This document shows, in pieces, positions 6,408 through 6,422 of a stretch of 6,422 nucleotides of DNA. The stretch is taken from positions 1 to 6,422 of the forward strand of contig CAMWIS010000092.1 of assembly GCA_947174375.1 (NCBI GenBank), in the 5' to 3' direction. This DNA is from an uncultured Bacteroidales bacterium (GTDB lineage Bacteria; Bacteroidota; Bacteroidia; Bacteroidales; P3). Position 1 is the stretch's first letter. Every line of letters begins with the position of its first letter. The position numbers were made by a program, and so were the translations under genes. Below the pieces are notes generated by a model. The model was given only the letters and a program-made list of their open reading frames with translations. It was not told the DNA's origin and ran no database searches.

Positions 6408-6416
6408 TGTTTTTTA
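6408..6416 (-). promoter_or_regulatory. A-rich translation leader of hypB
   Basis: On the minus strand this reads TAAAAAACA, 6 nt before the ATG at 6401. It is a one-A-longer version of the leader seen before two other genes of the cluster. It supports the chosen start. No promoter element can be seen in the 21 bases between the ATG and the window edge. Confidence 0.4.
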
Positions 6417-6422
6417 TCTACC

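Noticed and set aside
1..6422. Insertion sequences, CRISPR arrays, tRNA or rRNA genes, attachment sites
   Set aside because: I looked for spaced direct repeats, terminal inverted repeats, transposase motifs and tRNA-like cloverleafs by eye and found none; there is no gene-free stretch longer than about 140 bases.

Overview
The window looks like a chromosomal piece of a GC-rich member of the Bacteroidota (Bacteroidales-like). Three things point there. No start codon has a convincing Shine-Dalgarno sequence; most have an A-rich leader instead. The only recognisable promoter has a TAnnTTTG -7 element. Coding DNA is GC-rich with GC-ending codons, while the intergenic spacers are AT-rich. The genus cannot be told from the sequence. 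All real genes lie on the minus strand, so transcription runs from high to low coordinates. The long plus-strand open frames are GC-rich shadows.

Positions 6401 down to 1087 hold a tight five-gene cluster: hypB (nickel GTPase), a 942-residue iron-sulfur/FAD oxidoreductase with an unusual N-terminal cysteine-rich domain, hypA (nickel metallochaperone), a 111-residue small membrane protein of no recognised family, and a roughly nine-helix membrane protein resembling the uncharacterised DUF5692 family. Spacings are 23 bp, a 1-base TGATG overlap, 12 bp and 49 bp. A clear intrinsic terminator (1027-1063) follows the last gene, so this reads as one operon whose promoter lies beyond position 6422 or is not recognisable in the 21 bases before hypB.

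Positions 950 down to 1 hold a separate gene: the N-terminal 316 codons of a zinc-dependent medium-chain alcohol/polyol dehydrogenase, cut by the window edge. It has its own Bacteroidota-type promoter at about 979-1010, with a small palindrome between the two promoter elements.

The striking point is that the two nickel-handling proteins (HypA and HypB) flank a flavin/iron-sulfur oxidoreductase and are followed by two uncharacterised membrane proteins, with no hydrogenase structural gene and no hypC, D, E or F in view. One working idea is a dedicated nickel-dependent or nickel-maturation redox module; another is that the hydrogenase and other hyp genes lie upstream of position 6422. The window alone cannot decide between these.
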